From Eucommia ulmoides (Eukaryota > Streptophyta > Magnoliopsida > Garryales > Eucommiaceae), in contig CM028328.1 of the NCBI GenBank assembly GCA_016647705.1, forward strand, positions 10,246,614 to 10,310,613: a DNA stretch of 64,000 nucleotides, given 5' to 3'. Below the pieces are notes generated by a model that worked only from the letters and a program-made list of their open reading frames with translations, searched no databases and was not told the DNA's origin. Positions 61,373-64,000 of this stretch are shown here, one piece after another (position 1 is the first letter of the stretch; the number at the start of each line of letters is the position of its first letter). The position numbers and the translations under genes were made by a program.

Positions 61373-61799
61373 AAAATTTCGCAACACTTGTGGTAAATTT
61401 GTTAGTACGAAATTAAAATTTAATTACATTTATAAACAAAATATAACATTCATCATAAAGAAATGTGTGCGACAAGTGCATGAAATTTATAATACATAAA
61501 AGTTGACATAACAAACAAATAAAGTACCATAAACATTCATTATAATGAACCGATAAGATCAATTGGGTGTATGGCGGGGTAGGGATGGATACCTCCACCT
61601 ATTATGTCCAGTCTAGGAACATAAATCGTAATGATTTGTCATTGTTCTTCGCAACTGATTCATCTTGTTTTGAATGCGAGTGAAATTTGATCGACAATAA
61701 TGCACAACTCGAAGTCTGTTATGGTCTAGAACCAAGTTCTGAAAATTGGTCTGTGGCTAGTAATCCTCATGAATAATCAGCCGAAACGATGACTCTCAC

Positions 61800-64000
61800 G
61801 CCGTCAATTGATTTGTCATCGTGTACTCAGCTGCAATATACTGGAATGCATCAACTACACTATACTCGATGGCTGCAAGCATATGTGAGCACAAATATCA
61901 CCAAATTTTATACTTTCCACATATGCAATCCATGTTATCCCCCAATATGACTTGGTGAGAAATTAGGCCCCCAGTGAGAGTCTTTCTAGTTTTCACGTGG
62001 TAGATCACATTTTTTCTAGAAAAATATAATATTTAATTAAGATATTTGTGGCAACAATTATATGTAACGTGAAAAAAGAAATATTAACTTACCGATTTAA
62101 TATTTGAATCTCGTATGTTTTAGACTTGGCTTGAGATTTTTGTATTTTTTGAACGACGTGTTTATCATATTGGTAACCGTCGGGTGAGTCCTTTAGAGTT
62201 TCTTGTTGACCAATATCAAAGTATTTAACTATCCTGTAGAACGTAATCTTCACGAATGCAGTAATTGGTACATTTCTTGCACCCTTTAGGCAGTTGCTAA
62301 ATATCCCTGCATAATTGGTTGTCATCACTCCCCAACGCTTACTATCATCATGTGCCCTGGTCCATTTGTAAGCTGGAATATTTGTTCAACCATGCATGCA
62401 CCCAAACATCAATTTCTTTGATCTCCTCCATGATAGCATCCTATTTTCGAATTTGTGTCGCAGCATCCGCATTTCAAGTAAGATCTTTGAGATGTTGATT
62501 TTTAGCAATCTTGTTGAAATTGTTACAAAGGTGCCAAAAACAAAATCGGTGATATCGGGGGGGCTCATTCTGTTGATTTAGCCAAAGACTGTCGACCATA
62601 CTAATAATGTTGACATGTCTATCAGATATTAATATCACATTAGGACAATCACCAATAATATGGCGCTTCAGCATATAGATGAACCATTGCCAATAGCGGT
62701 AGTCCTTCATTGACACGACAGCGAAAGCCAAAGGATAACACTTATTGGACGACTTCATGCCAATGGCGATTAAGATCTTTCCCTCATATTTACCATACAA
62801 ATTGGTCATATCAATTGTGATCACGGGCCGACAATAACATCATCCTTCGACTGAAGCTTTAAATGCCTAAAATAGCATGTCAAACATCCTATATCCAGGC
62901 ATATCAATCGGCATAGTGTTCCACTCGACAATCGTACCCAGATTGTAGTGCTGCAAGGCGACCATAAACTTCGGCAACGTTCAATATGATTCATCCCAAT
63001 CTCCGAACAAGGTCTCAATAGCTTTAGATCTAACCAACCAAGCTTTTCGGTAGGAGATGGTGAATCCCTGAGACTTCTTGACATAAGCCACAATGACGCC
63101 AATCTTCAATTATGGATCATGTTCAACTTGTCCAAGTATCAGGTTTGAAATCAGTCCAGAATCCAAATTTTTATGTTCTATAGCAGTATGATTATAGAAA
63201 CATATGTGTTGGCCCTCATACTACATAATCTGAAACATACCGTAGCTTTTTTTCCTGCCAGCCTGAAACCTCCAGCCGCATCCATGCGAACAATGAACCG
63301 ACCAAACTTTTTTGTTCGTTTTCGACACATGAAAGTCTTTGTTCTTCCTCACGTGGTAATATTTGATGGCCTGCTGGACATGTTCTTTGTTTTTAAAGAC
63401 CATACCGGTATGAAATTCGTCTATCTTCGGTGTCCAGAAATTCTTCCGCAACTTCGGCTCGTATTTTGCCATGCCATCGTTGTCACCCCAGTCCAAGTTA
63501 TTGAAAAATAGAATAACCCTGTCCAACTCCAATTGTTGATTCTGACTCCCTTGCCTGCTAGACTCAGCATCTAGATCTTTATCTGGCTCAAACGCAACAT
63601 CCACATCTAACTCTTCTTTTGATACATCTTGACGACTATCAATTGTATCAAACTCATTACCAAAATTACTTGTGTTGTCTTGCGGTGGATTACTCGGTTT
63701 AATAATGGTGATATAAAATAGCAGAGCTGGTGCCACGATCACAGTCAATCATACTGTGAGAATGATTTTGTTCTGGAATATATGGGGTGAGACGGTGTAA
63801 TTAGACTCAAGTAATTGGGGGTACATCATGGGAGTACTATGGGAATGATATTGTTCTGGAATGTAAGGGGGTGGGATGATGTAATTAGATTGGACTGCTT
63901 GGGGGATGGTGCTGAAAAATTGCCCTTCAAATTGGGTACTATACGGATTAAAACTCTAAGTCATTAAGTTGGTAAAATGACCACTTTGGGGGGGAAAATT
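61800..64000 (-). pseudogene. Mutator-like (MuDR family) transposase, decayed, runs off right edge
   Basis: Read leftward, proline/tyrosine-rich text (63750-64000) precedes an acidic stretch and the MuDR DNA-binding region at about 63221-63480. That region has the motif FHTGMVFKNKEHVQQAIKYY and CSHGCGWRFQAG. Next comes the FAR1/MuDR-type region (about 62821-63102) and the MULE catalytic domain at about 62386-62830. The catalytic domain has TIDMTNLYGKYEGKILIAIG, ISDRH, and CFWHLCNNFNK. Last is a SWIM zinc finger at about 61880-61960 (CICGKYKIW, then YLCSHMLAA). The first two catalytic aspartates are visible; the glutamate was not placed. Several frame changes and stops separate the pieces, so the gene is inactive as read. 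Confidence 0.85.

Larger units (their letters stand above)
44640..64000 (-). mobile_element. Mutator-like element carrying transposase and a plant mobile domain gene (right end outside window)
   Basis: Read from 64000 down, the minus strand has a MULE transposase (to about 61800) followed on the same strand by a PMD gene (about 61372 to 46310). Such transposase-PMD units are known among plant MULEs. A SIRE solo LTR with a Gypsy element inside it (47143-59853) interrupts the PMD gene. The left limit is a guess: the AT-rich tandem repeats end near 44600 and coding-like DNA starts near 44700. No terminal inverted repeats were identified, and the right end lies beyond the window. Confidence 0.6.

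Overview
The window is nuclear DNA of a flowering plant, most likely a eudicot. It is AT-rich, has spliced genes, and is crowded with plant-type Copia, Gypsy, Mutator, Harbinger and hAT elements. It also carries a plastid 23S rRNA fragment. Two host genes are clear. One is a spliced MYB-CC/GARP transcription factor on the + strand (exons between 8949 and about 18840). The other is a complete transmembrane 9 superfamily (nonaspanin) gene on the - strand (40177-42156) with a 5'UTR intron. A third gene-like unit, a plant mobile domain (PMD) gene, lies downstream of a Mutator-like transposase at the right end.

Layout. 1-2290: Copia pol fossil (-). 2290-3160: probable Gypsy LTR debris. 3170-6900: 3' end of a SIRE-type Copia element with a 2.5 kb LTR. 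6900-8640: CT-rich DNA, AGATCTG-rich DNA, then an array of about twelve GTTAAC palindromes just upstream of the MYB-CC gene. 8949-18840: the MYB-CC gene; its 7.1 kb first intron holds scrambled Gypsy pieces, a foldback and a short LTR element carrying gene-like DNA, and its fifth intron holds a SINE with 15 bp target duplications. 18913-23602: a young Copia element just past the MYB-CC stop, abutting the plastid 23S rRNA fragment (23603-23940). 24350-25470: a hAT-like repeat with a Harbinger MITE inside it.

25987-36905: a Copia element with perfect CTCTC target duplications. It contains three later insertions: a SIRE solo LTR, a 1.2 kb Harbinger-type element, and a hAT MITE. 37000-39050: an AGATCTG-rich region and a 60-70 bp minisatellite split by a MITE. 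40177-43190: the nonaspanin gene. 43900-44600: AT-rich tandem repeats. 44640-64000: a large Mutator-like element carrying transposase and PMD genes on the - strand, running off the right edge. A SIRE solo LTR (47143-59853, TSD CTATG) sits in the PMD gene, and a Tekay-like Gypsy element (49057-59466) sits in that solo LTR.

The mobile elements give a relative chronology from nesting alone: Mutator-like element, then SIRE LTR, then Gypsy; and Copia, then SIRE LTR and MITEs. The most unusual items are the GTTAAC palindrome array, the transposase-PMD unit, the plastid rRNA fragment lying exactly at an LTR edge, and gene-like or GC-rich cargo inside small elements. All identifications are from reading the sequence; none was confirmed by database search.
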